From an uncultured Planctomycetales bacterium (lineage in GTDB: Bacteria > Planctomycetota > Planctomycetia > Pirellulales > S012-138), in assembly GCA_937982665.1 (NCBI GenBank), contig CALJLD010000201.1, positions 1 through 21,602 on the forward strand: a stretch of 21,602 bases of DNA. Direction: 5' to 3'. Of this stretch, positions 15,182 to 21,602 are shown piece by piece (position 1 is the first letter of the stretch; every line of letters begins with the position of its first letter). The translations under genes were made by a program, and so were the position numbers. The notes beneath the pieces are model-generated. The model did no database searches, was not told the DNA's origin, and saw nothing but the letters and a program-made list of their open reading frames with translations.

Positions 15182-15592
15182 TTACTTCCGCGTGATGAAA
15201 CGGCAGCGAATGGGCATCTTGTGGGCAACACGGGCGAAGCAGAGCCGGGCCGCTTCCTCAGAAACGCCACCAATCTCATAGAGAACGGTGCCTGGCTTTA
15301 CGACCGCAGCCCAATAGTCCGGTTCACCCTTTCCTTTACCCATCCGCGTTTCCAACGGAATCGAGGTAATCGATTTGTGTGGGAAGATGCGGATATACAG
15401 CCGCCCTTCACTACGCAGATATTGCTGCGCGGCGATACGGCCAGCTTCGATTGTGGCGGCGGAGATCCAGCCTCCCTGGACTCCTTGCAGCCCGAATTCA
15501 CCAAATGAGACGCGGTTGCCGCGTTGGGCATTACCTTTTATACGTCCTCTTTGGCTTTTTCGATGCTTGACCCGCTTGGGCATCATCGCCAT
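15182..15592 (-). CDS. rplP: 50S ribosomal protein L16
   Basis: A 136-aa L16, which sits near the A site and peptidyl transferase centre. MMPKRVKHRKSQRGRIKGNAQRGNRVSFGEFGLQ, RIFPHKSITSIPLETRMGKGKGEPDYWAAVVKPGTVLYEIGGV and the C-terminal KMPIRCRFITRK are diagnostic. Start ATG at 15592 has GAAGG 8 bases upstream; ATGs at 15586 and 15583 are alternatives. The first 62 bases overlap the end of rpsC in another frame, an unusually long overlap for ribosomal genes. Confidence 0.96.
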   Translation of the reverse strand: MAMMPKRVKHRKSQRGRIKGNAQRGNRVSFGEFGLQGVQGGWISAATIEAGRIAAQQYLRSEGRLYIRIFPHKSITSIPLETRMGKGKGEPDYWAAVVKPGTVLYEIGGVSEEAARLCFARVAHKMPIRCRFITRK

Positions 15593-16247
15593 TGTCGTCA
15601 CCTTCGAAATACATACCTTGGTTTATCCAAACCTGCACGCCGATGTGGCCTTGGGCAGTCTTGGCTTCCGTGAATCCGTAATCGATCTTCGCCCGCAAAG
15701 TGGAAAGCGGAATCGATCCGGAGATCTGTTTCTCTTGCCGAGCCATTTCCGCACCACCCAACCGACCGCAAAGCTGCACCTTGATGCCTTTTGCGCCCGC
15801 TTCCATGGTGCTTTCCAACGCACGCTTGATCGTGCGGCGAAAACTCGAACGACGCTCCAACTGCTCGGCAATGTCTTCCGCGACAAGCTGAGCGTAGATT
15901 TCTGGCTTTGTGATCTCTTCGATCTTGAGGTTGATCCGGCGACCAACCAGGTTTTGCAACTCTTCCTGCAGGATCTCAACCTCTTGTCCCTTGCGGCCGA
16001 TGATCACGCCGGGACGACCAGAGAAGAGGATGACCTTGACCTCATCGCGGGTGCGTTCAATCTCGATGCGATCAATTGCCGGATACTTAGCCCGACCTTG
16101 CGCGTCCTTCTTCTTCTTGATGTAGTCGCGCAGCTTTTTGTCTTCCACCAACAGGTCAGCAAACTCCTGCTTGGAGGCATACCAGCGGCTTTTCCAGCCG
16201 GTCATCACGCCTGTGCGAAAGCCTGTGGGATGGACTTTTTGACCCAT
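15531..16247 (-). CDS. rpsC: 30S ribosomal protein S3
   Basis: A 238-aa S3 at the mRNA entry of the small subunit. MGQKVHPTGFRTGVMTGWKSRWYA is the N-terminus; VILFSGRPGVIIGRKG (KH domain, GRKG at 84-87) binds RNA, and RAKIDYGFTEAKTAQGHIGVQVWI ends the core domain. A tail from about residue 212 is acidic then basic (DDNGDD... to KKPKRTYKR). The tail is encoded in the region that overlaps rplP. ATG at 16247 is preferred over an in-frame TTG at 16253. Confidence 0.97.
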   Translation of the reverse strand: MGQKVHPTGFRTGVMTGWKSRWYASKQEFADLLVEDKKLRDYIKKKKDAQGRAKYPAIDRIEIERTRDEVKVILFSGRPGVIIGRKGQEVEILQEELQNLVGRRINLKIEEITKPEIYAQLVAEDIAEQLERRSSFRRTIKRALESTMEAGAKGIKVQLCGRLGGAEMARQEKQISGSIPLSTLRAKIDYGFTEAKTAQGHIGVQVWINQGMYFEGDDNGDDAQAGQASKKPKRTYKR

Positions 16248-16295
16248 TATCAAATCCGATGACTGAGAATTCTCTCTTGTTCTTAAGCCGTGAAA

Positions 16296-16643
16296 CTACG
16301 CCTGGGTGCCTTCGGGATGATCAACGGCAACGTGAATGTGCGACATCCGCTTGAGAATCATGAATGCCATTCCGCGAGCACGAGGACGAATCCGCTTGAG
16401 CATTGGCCCGCCGTCAACGCGAGCTTCGACCACGACCATACGGCCGACCTGTGTCGCACGCCGATCTTCCGCATTGCCCATGGCGCTTTTGAGCACCTTC
16501 TCCAGGAGCCGGGCACCGCGATGCGGCTGATACCGCAGGATCGAAAGTGCTTCGTCCGCTTCTTTGCCACGAATCAGATTCGCCAAGGGGCGAACCTTTC
16601 GAGGGCTGATGCGAGCATGTTTGTGGGTGGCTCGGTAAGCCAT
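16296..16643 (-). CDS. rplV: 50S ribosomal protein L22
   Basis: A 115-aa L22 that lines the peptide exit tunnel. ATHKHARISPRKVRPLANLIRGK, EKVLKSAMGNAE and the tunnel beta-hairpin segment ARVDGGPMLKRIRPRARGMAFMILKRMSHIHVAV are standard; changes in this hairpin give macrolide resistance in other bacteria. The sequence looks wild type. ATG at 16643, 72 bases after rpsS. Confidence 0.97.
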   Translation of the reverse strand: MAYRATHKHARISPRKVRPLANLIRGKEADEALSILRYQPHRGARLLEKVLKSAMGNAEDRRATQVGRMVVVEARVDGGPMLKRIRPRARGMAFMILKRMSHIHVAVDHPEGTQA

Positions 16644-16715
16644 TTGTTTCCCTCCGCCGGAGCGGTTTCACACGAATGTATTCAAGCTGACAAGACGGAC
16701 CACGATGGCAAAGCG

Positions 16716-16988
16716 TTAACGCTTGCCGCCTTTTCCTCCGTGACCTCGGAACGTTCGCGTTGGAGCAAACTCGCCCAAGCGATGCCCGACCATTTCCTCG
16801 GTCACAAAAACCTTCATATGCTGTTTCCCGTTGTGGACCATGAATGTGTGGCCAACAAACTCGGGAATGATTGTGCATGCGCGAGCCCAAGTCTTGATTG
16901 GCTCCTTCGAGCCGCGCTCGTTGAGCTTCTCAACTTTGCCGTACAACTTCGGATCGACAAAAGGACCCTTTTTTAGCGAACGACCCAA
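16716..16988 (-). CDS. rpsS: 30S ribosomal protein S19 (TTG start)
   Basis: A 90-aa S19, which binds the head of 16S rRNA with S13. MGRSLKKGPFVDPKLYGKVEKL and HNGKQHMKVFVTEEMVGHRLGEFAPTRTFRGHGGK are invariant. The start codon is TTG at 16988; GGAGG at 17001-16997, 8 bases upstream, and the family N-terminus support it, and no ATG begins the conserved part. It lies between rplB and rplV. Confidence 0.97.
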   Translation of the reverse strand: MGRSLKKGPFVDPKLYGKVEKLNERGSKEPIKTWARACTIIPEFVGHTFMVHNGKQHMKVFVTEEMVGHRLGEFAPTRTFRGHGGKGGKR

Positions 16989-17052
16989 GGCTCACGCCTC
17001 CACAACTTGATTACGAATTCTTTGATTACGGATTCCAAATGGATCGCGCCGG

Positions 17053-17910
17053 CTAGTTCTTCTTCAACTGCCCGTAACGCTTGGAACGACGCCGACGAAC
17101 GATGGCTGCCGTTGACGGCTTACCGCGTTTGCGGGTTTGGCCACCCTTGGCACTCTTGCCTTGAGGGCTGACGGGGTGACGACCGCCCTTGGTGCGACCT
17201 TCACCACCACCGTGCGGGTGATCAATGGGGTTCATGGCCGTGCCGCGAACATGCGGGCGACGTCCCATCCATCGTTTACGGCCGGCTTTGCCGAGCACGA
17301 TGTTCATGTGCTCTGGATTGGAAAGCGAGCCGATGGTTGCCCGACAGTTCGACGGCACACGTCGAATTTCGCCTGAAGGCAAGTTGATTTGAGCCCAGGT
17401 TCCTTCACGAGCGGCAAGCGTTGCGGAAGTCCCCGCGGCGCGACACATCACACCGCCTTGCCCAGGCTGAAGCTCAATGTTGTGAATGGCCGTACCCAGC
17501 GGAACGAGCCGCAGCGGCAGGCAATTGCCCAACGAAGGTGCGGCATTCTCGCCACTTTGCACGACATCGCCGGCCTTCAGCTTGTCGGGGGCCAGGATGT
17601 ATCGCTTCTCGCCATCAGCGTAGTGCAAGAGGGCGATTCTTGTTGTTCGATTGGGATCGTACTGAATGGAATCGACCTTGGCCGGGATATCATCCTTGTT
17701 GCGGTGAAAATCGATCACCCGATACTGCTGCTTGTGACCGCCACCACGATGCCTGGCCGTGATCTTGCCTTGGAAATTTCGCCCACCGGTTTTCTTCTTG
17801 GGGCGCAGCAGGCTCTTCTCCGGCTTGGCTCCGGGGGTCAACTCAGCAAAGTCGCTGACGCTGGCGCCACGGCGGCCTGCGCTTGTCGGCTTGTATCTGC
17901 GAATACCCAT
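17053..17910 (-). CDS. rplB: 50S ribosomal protein L2
   Basis: A 285-aa L2, one of the most conserved large-subunit proteins and needed for subunit joining. MGIRRYKPTSAGRRGASVSDF opens it, GRNFQGKITARHRGGGHKQQYRVIDF and the MNPIDHPHGGGEGRTKGGRHPVSPQGKSAKGGQTR region with the essential histidine follow in order. ATG at 17910, 74 bases after rplW. The basic C-terminus (RRRRSKRYGQLKKN) is normal. Confidence 0.98.
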   Translation of the reverse strand: MGIRRYKPTSAGRRGASVSDFAELTPGAKPEKSLLRPKKKTGGRNFQGKITARHRGGGHKQQYRVIDFHRNKDDIPAKVDSIQYDPNRTTRIALLHYADGEKRYILAPDKLKAGDVVQSGENAAPSLGNCLPLRLVPLGTAIHNIELQPGQGGVMCRAAGTSATLAAREGTWAQINLPSGEIRRVPSNCRATIGSLSNPEHMNIVLGKAGRKRWMGRRPHVRGTAMNPIDHPHGGGEGRTKGGRHPVSPQGKSAKGGQTRKRGKPSTAAIVRRRRSKRYGQLKKN

Positions 17911-17984
17911 GACTCTGAATGCCTGACTCTGACTTGACTGGTAGTTCTTTCCGAGGCCCGAAACGCTCGCTTACAAGTAGTTGC

Positions 17985-18311
17985 CTAGAAGAAGTTAATG
18001 GTGTGTTCTTCATCCAGGATGACAATGGCCTTCTTCCAACCCTTTGTCATTCCATAGCGAAAACGGGTACGACGTGGCTTGCCGCGACGGTTTTGCGTGC
18101 AGACCTTCTGGACCTTGACGTCAAACAACTCCTCGACCGCCCGCTTAACATCCGTCTTTGTGGCCAACGTATTGACCTCAAACGCGTAGGCGTTGTTCCG
18201 CTCTGAGCGGTGCATCCCCTTCTCCGTAATGAGCGGACGAAGGATCACCTGGTGCGGCTCAAGCTCAACCCCAACCTTGGGCGCTTTCTTGGTTTTTTGT
18301 TTTGTCGCCAT
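17985..18311 (-). CDS. rplW: 50S ribosomal protein L23
   Basis: A 108-aa L23 at the tunnel exit, the docking site for trigger factor and SRP. The core begins HQVILRPLITEKGMHRSERNNAYAFEVNTLATKTDVKRAVEELFDVKVQKVCTQNRRGKPRRT. A basic N-terminal stretch (MATKQKTKKAPK) precedes it. ATG at 18311, 57 bases after rplD, in normal order. Confidence 0.96.
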   Translation of the reverse strand: MATKQKTKKAPKVGVELEPHQVILRPLITEKGMHRSERNNAYAFEVNTLATKTDVKRAVEELFDVKVQKVCTQNRRGKPRRTRFRYGMTKGWKKAIVILDEEHTINFF

Positions 18312-18368
18312 ATCACAAACCGCCGAAACGGAGATCAGATTTCAATTCGCCCCAGTTGGCAATCGCCA

Positions 18369-19019
18369 CTAACCTTCGCTGCCGTTACTTGCACCGGCCA
18401 CCTTGGCCCTGAACGCCTCGAAAGCCTCTTTGGTCATCAAAACTTGCGTTGGCTTCAACACACTCAAGGCGTTGAGCTCCGCCACTGGCGAAACAGAAAC
18501 ACCGGGAATGTTTCTGGCCGACTTGTAAACCTGCACGTCATACGCGGCCGTGGTGACCAGCAGCGTTTGACCAGCCAGGTTCAAGGCTCCCAGGACGCCA
18601 GCCATGCTCTTGGTGCTGGGTGCGTCAAAGGACAACTCGTCGATCAATACGACTTGATCATCTTGGATCTTTGCGGCCATCGCCATTCGCGTGGCCAACT
18701 GCAGTGCCTTACGCGGCATGCGGAACGTCCAGTCGCGAGGCTTCTTGGCAAACGTGTGCCCACCACCGCGGCGGATGTTGGTGCGCCGTGAACCTGCCCG
18801 GGCGTTACCTGTACCCTTTTGGCGGTACATCTTCTTGGTGGTCCCGCGAACTTCGCCACGGCTTTTGGTAGCCGCGCTTCCCAAGCGGAGGTTTCGCTGG
18901 TACATCACGACCGCATCATGCAGCAACTGCCGATTGATGCGCGGCGCGAACTCGGCCGGATCGCAATCGACCTTGCCAACCTTGCCACCGGATTTGTCGA
19001 AAACTGTTAGTGTTGCCAT
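18369..19019 (-). CDS. rplD: 50S ribosomal protein L4
   Basis: A 216-aa L4, which lines the exit tunnel and in E. coli represses the S10 operon. GTTKKMYRQKGTGNARAGSRRTNIRRGGGHTFAKKPRDWTFRMPRKALQLA is the extended tunnel loop and its flanks. ATG at 19019 (MATLTVFDKSGGKVG) gives the family N-terminus; the frame extends upstream to 19073 without conserved sequence. No strong Shine-Dalgarno is seen. A short tail rich in Ala, Gly and Ser ends it. Confidence 0.96.
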   Translation of the reverse strand: MATLTVFDKSGGKVGKVDCDPAEFAPRINRQLLHDAVVMYQRNLRLGSAATKSRGEVRGTTKKMYRQKGTGNARAGSRRTNIRRGGGHTFAKKPRDWTFRMPRKALQLATRMAMAAKIQDDQVVLIDELSFDAPSTKSMAGVLGALNLAGQTLLVTTAAYDVQVYKSARNIPGVSVSPVAELNALSVLKPTQVLMTKEAFEAFRAKVAGASNGSEG

Positions 19020-19114
19020 TGTTCTGGCGACTCGCGCAATCAAATGAACTGCTTCTGCAACCTGTCGTCTCAAGACGCCAACAAAAAACGACGCGCTACT
19101 GCACGCGTCGCAAC

Positions 19115-19804
19115 TTACTTCAACATGTTTGTTTTGCGGATCATAAGGAAACCGCCATTGGGGCCGGGAATGCCGCCCTCAATCAAGAGGAGGTTATTCT
19201 CAGCGTCCACGCCAACAACGCGCAGATTGCGGACCGTGCACCGCGCGTTGCCGTATTGGCCGGCCATCCGCTTGCCTTTGAACACGCGGCTGGGGTAGGC
19301 CGAACACCCGGTGCCACCCGGATGACGGTGGACTTTCTTGACGCCGTGGCTGGCTCGCTGGCCGGCAAAGTTGTGCCGCCGCATAACGCCGGAATAGCCA
19401 CGACCCTTGCTGGTGCCAGTGACATCGACGGAATCTTCCGCCGAGAAGATGTCAACTTTGACTTCCTGGCCCACGGTGGCTTCGCCGGCATCGCCGCGGA
19501 TTTCGCGAACGAAACGCTTGGGTTCGCAGCCGGCCTTTTCCAGCAGCTCAACGCCTGCCGATGTCCGGTTCTTGGACCTGGCTGACTCCAACTTAGCGAC
19601 GTGACCACGTTCACTGCGGGGAGCCAGGCGGCGCGGCTTGTCAGAAAAGCCTAGCTGGATGGCATCATAGCCATCACGATCCTGGGTGCGGACTTGCAAC
19701 ACGTGGCAGGGCCCAGCCTCAATCACCGTTACAGGAACGGCTTGACCGGCTTCGTCATAGATTTGTGTCATCCCGACCTTACGGCCGAGTATTCCTGTGC
19801 TCAT
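19115..19804 (-). CDS. rplC: 50S ribosomal protein L3
   Basis: A 229-aa L3, which reaches the peptidyl transferase centre. MSTGILGRKVGMTQIYDEAGQAVPVTVIEAGPCHVLQ, the HNFAGQRASHGVKKVHRHPGGTG loop and VFKGKRMAGQYGNARCTVRNLRVV are diagnostic. The glutamine methylated in E. coli (GQNQTP) is replaced here by GCSAYP, as in many bacteria. ATG at 19804. The 148-base spacer to rpsJ holds no gene. Confidence 0.97.
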   Translation of the reverse strand: MSTGILGRKVGMTQIYDEAGQAVPVTVIEAGPCHVLQVRTQDRDGYDAIQLGFSDKPRRLAPRSERGHVAKLESARSKNRTSAGVELLEKAGCEPKRFVREIRGDAGEATVGQEVKVDIFSAEDSVDVTGTSKGRGYSGVMRRHNFAGQRASHGVKKVHRHPGGTGCSAYPSRVFKGKRMAGQYGNARCTVRNLRVVGVDAENNLLLIEGGIPGPNGGFLMIRKTNMLK

Positions 19805-19952
19805 GACCCTATCCTCGATGTTGCTTGCCGAGCGGGAGCAGCCGAAGGCTTCGACGCTTACCCACTCAACTTCCGCGACATTGGATGACTCCTGGTTACC
19901 AAACGGCGATTGGGACGCCGGTCAATACTGATACAGCAAGCCGTGCTGCAGG

Positions 19953-20270
19953 TTATTTTGTCGATGCCTTAATCTTGATATCGACACCTGCCGGCAAGCT
20001 GAGCTTGTTCAGCGCTTCAATCGTCTTTGCGGTGGAATTAACGATGTCCACCAATCGTTTGTGCGTGCGAATCTCGAACTGCTGCCGGGCTTTCTTGTCC
20101 ACGTGGGGGCTGGAAAGCACCGTATACCGCTCAATGCGGGTTGGCAGCGGGATTGGCCCATGGACCTCAGAACCGGTCCGCTTCGCAGTATCTACGATCT
20201 CTGCCGCGCTTTGGTCCAGCACGGAATGATCGTATGCCTCCATGCGAATGCGAATCGTCTCGATTGCCAC
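19953..20270 (-). CDS. rpsJ: 30S ribosomal protein S10 (GTG start)
   Basis: A 105-aa S10, first gene of the S10 operon and also the NusE antitermination factor. IRIRMEAYDHSVLDQSAAEIVDTAKRTGSEVHGPIPLPTRIERYTVLSSPHVDKKARQQFEIRTHKRLVDI is the full family signature. The start is GTG at 20270, with GGGGA 7 bases upstream; an internal ATG at residue 10 would remove the first strand. A promoter lies 60 bases upstream, and the genes fusA, tuf, rpsL and rpsG that often precede rpsJ are not in the window. Confidence 0.97.
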   Translation of the reverse strand: MAIETIRIRMEAYDHSVLDQSAAEIVDTAKRTGSEVHGPIPLPTRIERYTVLSSPHVDKKARQQFEIRTHKRLVDIVNSTAKTIEALNKLSLPAGVDIKIKASTK

Positions 20271-20307
20271 GGGAGTTTCCCCAAACCCTAGATTCTCAAT
20301 GAACTTA

Positions 20308-20323
20308 TCGCCGAAATTGGCGA
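20308..20323 (-). repeat. 5' leader hairpin of the S10 operon
   Basis: TCGCC and GGCGA form a 5-bp stem around a 6-base loop. From the -10 position, transcription should begin within a few bases upstream of it, which puts the hairpin at the very 5' end of the ribosomal protein mRNA, a place where stems protect against decay. Confidence 0.35.
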
Positions 20324-20330
20324 AACGGGA

Positions 20331-20360
20331 ATCTTATCAATTTCTCGGATTAAGTGTCAA
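20331..20360 (-). promoter_or_regulatory. Sigma70-type promoter of the S10-spc ribosomal protein cluster
   Basis: On the minus strand a perfect -35, TTGACA (20360-20355), is followed after 18 bases by TAAGAT (20336-20331). The predicted start near 20324 leaves a leader of about 54 bases before the GTG of rpsJ. The position just upstream of the first gene of a 22-gene set agrees with its role. It lies in the 225-base divergent spacer shared with the flavoenzyme gene, for which no clear plus-strand promoter is seen. Confidence 0.65.
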
Positions 20361-20495
20361 CAGGCCCTCTGTGGGAATTTGCCCTCTCGCAAAAAATGCT
20401 CTCCGGCACCCGTCCATCTCGCGGTGCGTCGCTGGCAGAATTGGGATTCGAACGGCTATGCTGCCCGAAAGTCCCAATGAAGGAACCGGCAAGTC

Positions 20496-21602
20496 ATGAC
20501 ATACGATGTGATCGTTCTGGGGGTCGGCGGTGTCGGGAGTGCCGCCGTGTTGGAACTCGCCCGCCGTGGGCAATCGGTTTTGGGAATTGACCAATTTGGC
20601 CCGCCGCATGACCTGGGAAGTTCCCATGGCGAGACCCGCATCATTCGCCAGGCGTATTTTGAACATCCTAATTACGTTCCTTTGGCCCAAGCGTCCTACA
20701 CCTGGTGGGATCAACTCGAAGAAAACTCGCCTGCGGTCGCGCCACTGTATGTGCAGACAGGCTTACTGCAAGTTGGACCGGCCGGCGGTCACGTTTTGCG
20801 GGGCGTTCGAGAAAGCGCTGCCGTGCACGGACTGGATATCGAAGATGTGACCCCAAAGGAAATCAATCGCCGGTGGCCCGGGCGGTACACAGTGCCTGAC
20901 GGGTTGGAAGGCGTCTACGAGAAGAACTCCGGCTATTTGCGCGTGGAAGCCTGCGTTGATGCACAAATCGAAGAAGCCCGACGTCGCGGAGCGCAATTCC
21001 GGTTCGATACGTGCGTTGCGGATTGGCAAGCCAGTGAAGATGAAGTTGTGGTCCGGACCGAAACCGAAACCTTCCGAGCGAAGAAGTTGGTGATTGCCGC
21101 AGGCGCTTGGTCCGCAGAAGTCTTGAAAAACTTGCCCGCCGGTGCCGATACGGCATCAGCCGATTCTCAAGCGGACCGTTCCGAATCAATCCGCTTTGCC
21201 GTCCGCCGCAAACCGCAATTCTGGTTCTCTTGCAAGGATGATCGGTACAAAGCGGATCACGATACACCGGCGGTTCTCTTCGAATTGCCACACGGCGTCT
21301 TCTATGCCTTCCCGCAAATCGGCGACGCGATCAAAGTGGCCGAGCACTCCGGCGGCGATGTCGTTGCGGATCCCACATCGCTCGACCGTGAAGTCCACGA
21401 CGAGGATTTGAATCGCGTGCGCGACTTTTGTTCAATGCACATGCCGGGCGTTGGTGAGCAATTTCTACGTCAGGCCGTATGCATGTACACAATGTCTGCC
21501 GACGAACACTTTATCGTCGCATGCTTGGGTTGGGTCGCGCAAATCGGCGGGCTCGGCACGATTGTGGTGTCAACGAGGGTTGGCCGCGGGCACTATCAGT
21601 CG
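20496..21602 (+). CDS. solA: SolA/monomeric sarcosine oxidase-like FAD-dependent oxidase, 3' partial or disrupted
   Basis: The frame is open from ATG at 20496 to the window end. The FAD-binding Rossmann motif GVGGVG is at residues 9-14, then GIDQFGPPHDLGSSHGETRIIRQAYFEHPNYVPLA, which matches the MSOX/SolA family. CMYTMSADEHFIV at 329-341 contains the cysteine (C329) to which FAD is covalently attached in these oxidases. Such enzymes oxidise N-methyl amino acids (sarcosine, N-methyltryptophan) with release of formaldehyde and hydrogen peroxide. After residue 341 the family expects D-x-x-P...AAGFSGHGFKF, but the sequence reads ACLGWVAQIGGLGT instead, so the C-terminus appears replaced from about 21519. 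AGGAA lies 11 bases upstream of the start. Confidence 0.8.
   Translation, partial: MTYDVIVLGVGGVGSAAVLELARRGQSVLGIDQFGPPHDLGSSHGETRIIRQAYFEHPNYVPLAQASYTWWDQLEENSPAVAPLYVQTGLLQVGPAGGHVLRGVRESAAVHGLDIEDVTPKEINRRWPGRYTVPDGLEGVYEKNSGYLRVEACVDAQIEEARRRGAQFRFDTCVADWQASEDEVVVRTETETFRAKKLVIAAGAWSAEVLKNLPAGADTASADSQADRSESIRFAVRRKPQFWFSCKDDRYKADHDTPAVLFELPHGVFYAFPQIGDAIKVAEHSGGDVVADPTSLDREVHDEDLNRVRDFCSMHMPGVGEQFLRQAVCMYTMSADEHFIVACLGWVAQIGGLGTIVVSTRVGRGHYQS

Noticed and set aside
20433..20500. A complete tRNA gene on the minus strand
   Set aside because: Only the T-loop/acceptor-like end is present; the T-stem does not pair and no D or anticodon arm can be built, so it is listed only as a low-interest observation.

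Overview
The window looks like a chromosomal segment of a planctomycete, probably of the Pirellula/Rhodopirellula type. This is inferred from gene content, not from a search: a moderately GC-rich genome, an S10-spc ribosomal cluster with wide intercistronic gaps, a zinc-type S14, an L24 with a zinc ribbon, an S17 with an acidic tail, bacillithiol-type enzymes, and a 21-bp heptad-like tandem repeat in an intergenic region.

Layout. Bases 1-678 (+) hold the 3' part of a bacillithiol-type LmbE deacetylase (BshB1-like). Bases 726-5184 (-) are an apparent operon read right to left: GT2 glycosyltransferase, divergent BshC-like protein (4-bp ATGA overlap), Eis-like double-GNAT/SCP2 protein and a small GNAT, with a good sigma70-type promoter at 5254-5281. 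A small cupin gene lies at 5475-5831 (+). It converges on a secreted beta-lactamase-fold protein with a C-terminal PDZ domain (5846-7192, -) whose SxxK and YxN catalytic motifs are lost. Bases 7193-8183 contain no credible gene but hold two tandem-repeat arrays and several hairpins.

Bases 8184-20270 (-) are one long ribosomal protein cluster, in transcription order rpsJ, rplC, rplD, rplW, rplB, rpsS, rplV, rpsC, rplP, rpmC, rpsQ, rplN, rplX, rplE, rpsN, rpsH, rplF, rplR, rpsE, rplO, secY, rplU. It corresponds to the fused S10 and spc operons, lacks rpmD, and ends with secY followed by rplU instead of the usual adk/map/infA/rpmJ block. A near-consensus promoter (TTGACA, 18 bp, TAAGAT) lies 60 bp upstream of rpsJ. 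Divergent from it, 20496-21602 (+) encodes a SolA/monomeric sarcosine oxidase-like flavoenzyme whose sequence departs abruptly from the family about 84 bases before the window edge.

The ribosomal cluster supplies ribosome subunits and the SecYEG channel. The 1-5184 region carries enzyme classes (deacetylase, BshC-like, GNAT) reminiscent of low-molecular-weight thiol biosynthesis. That link is a hypothesis.
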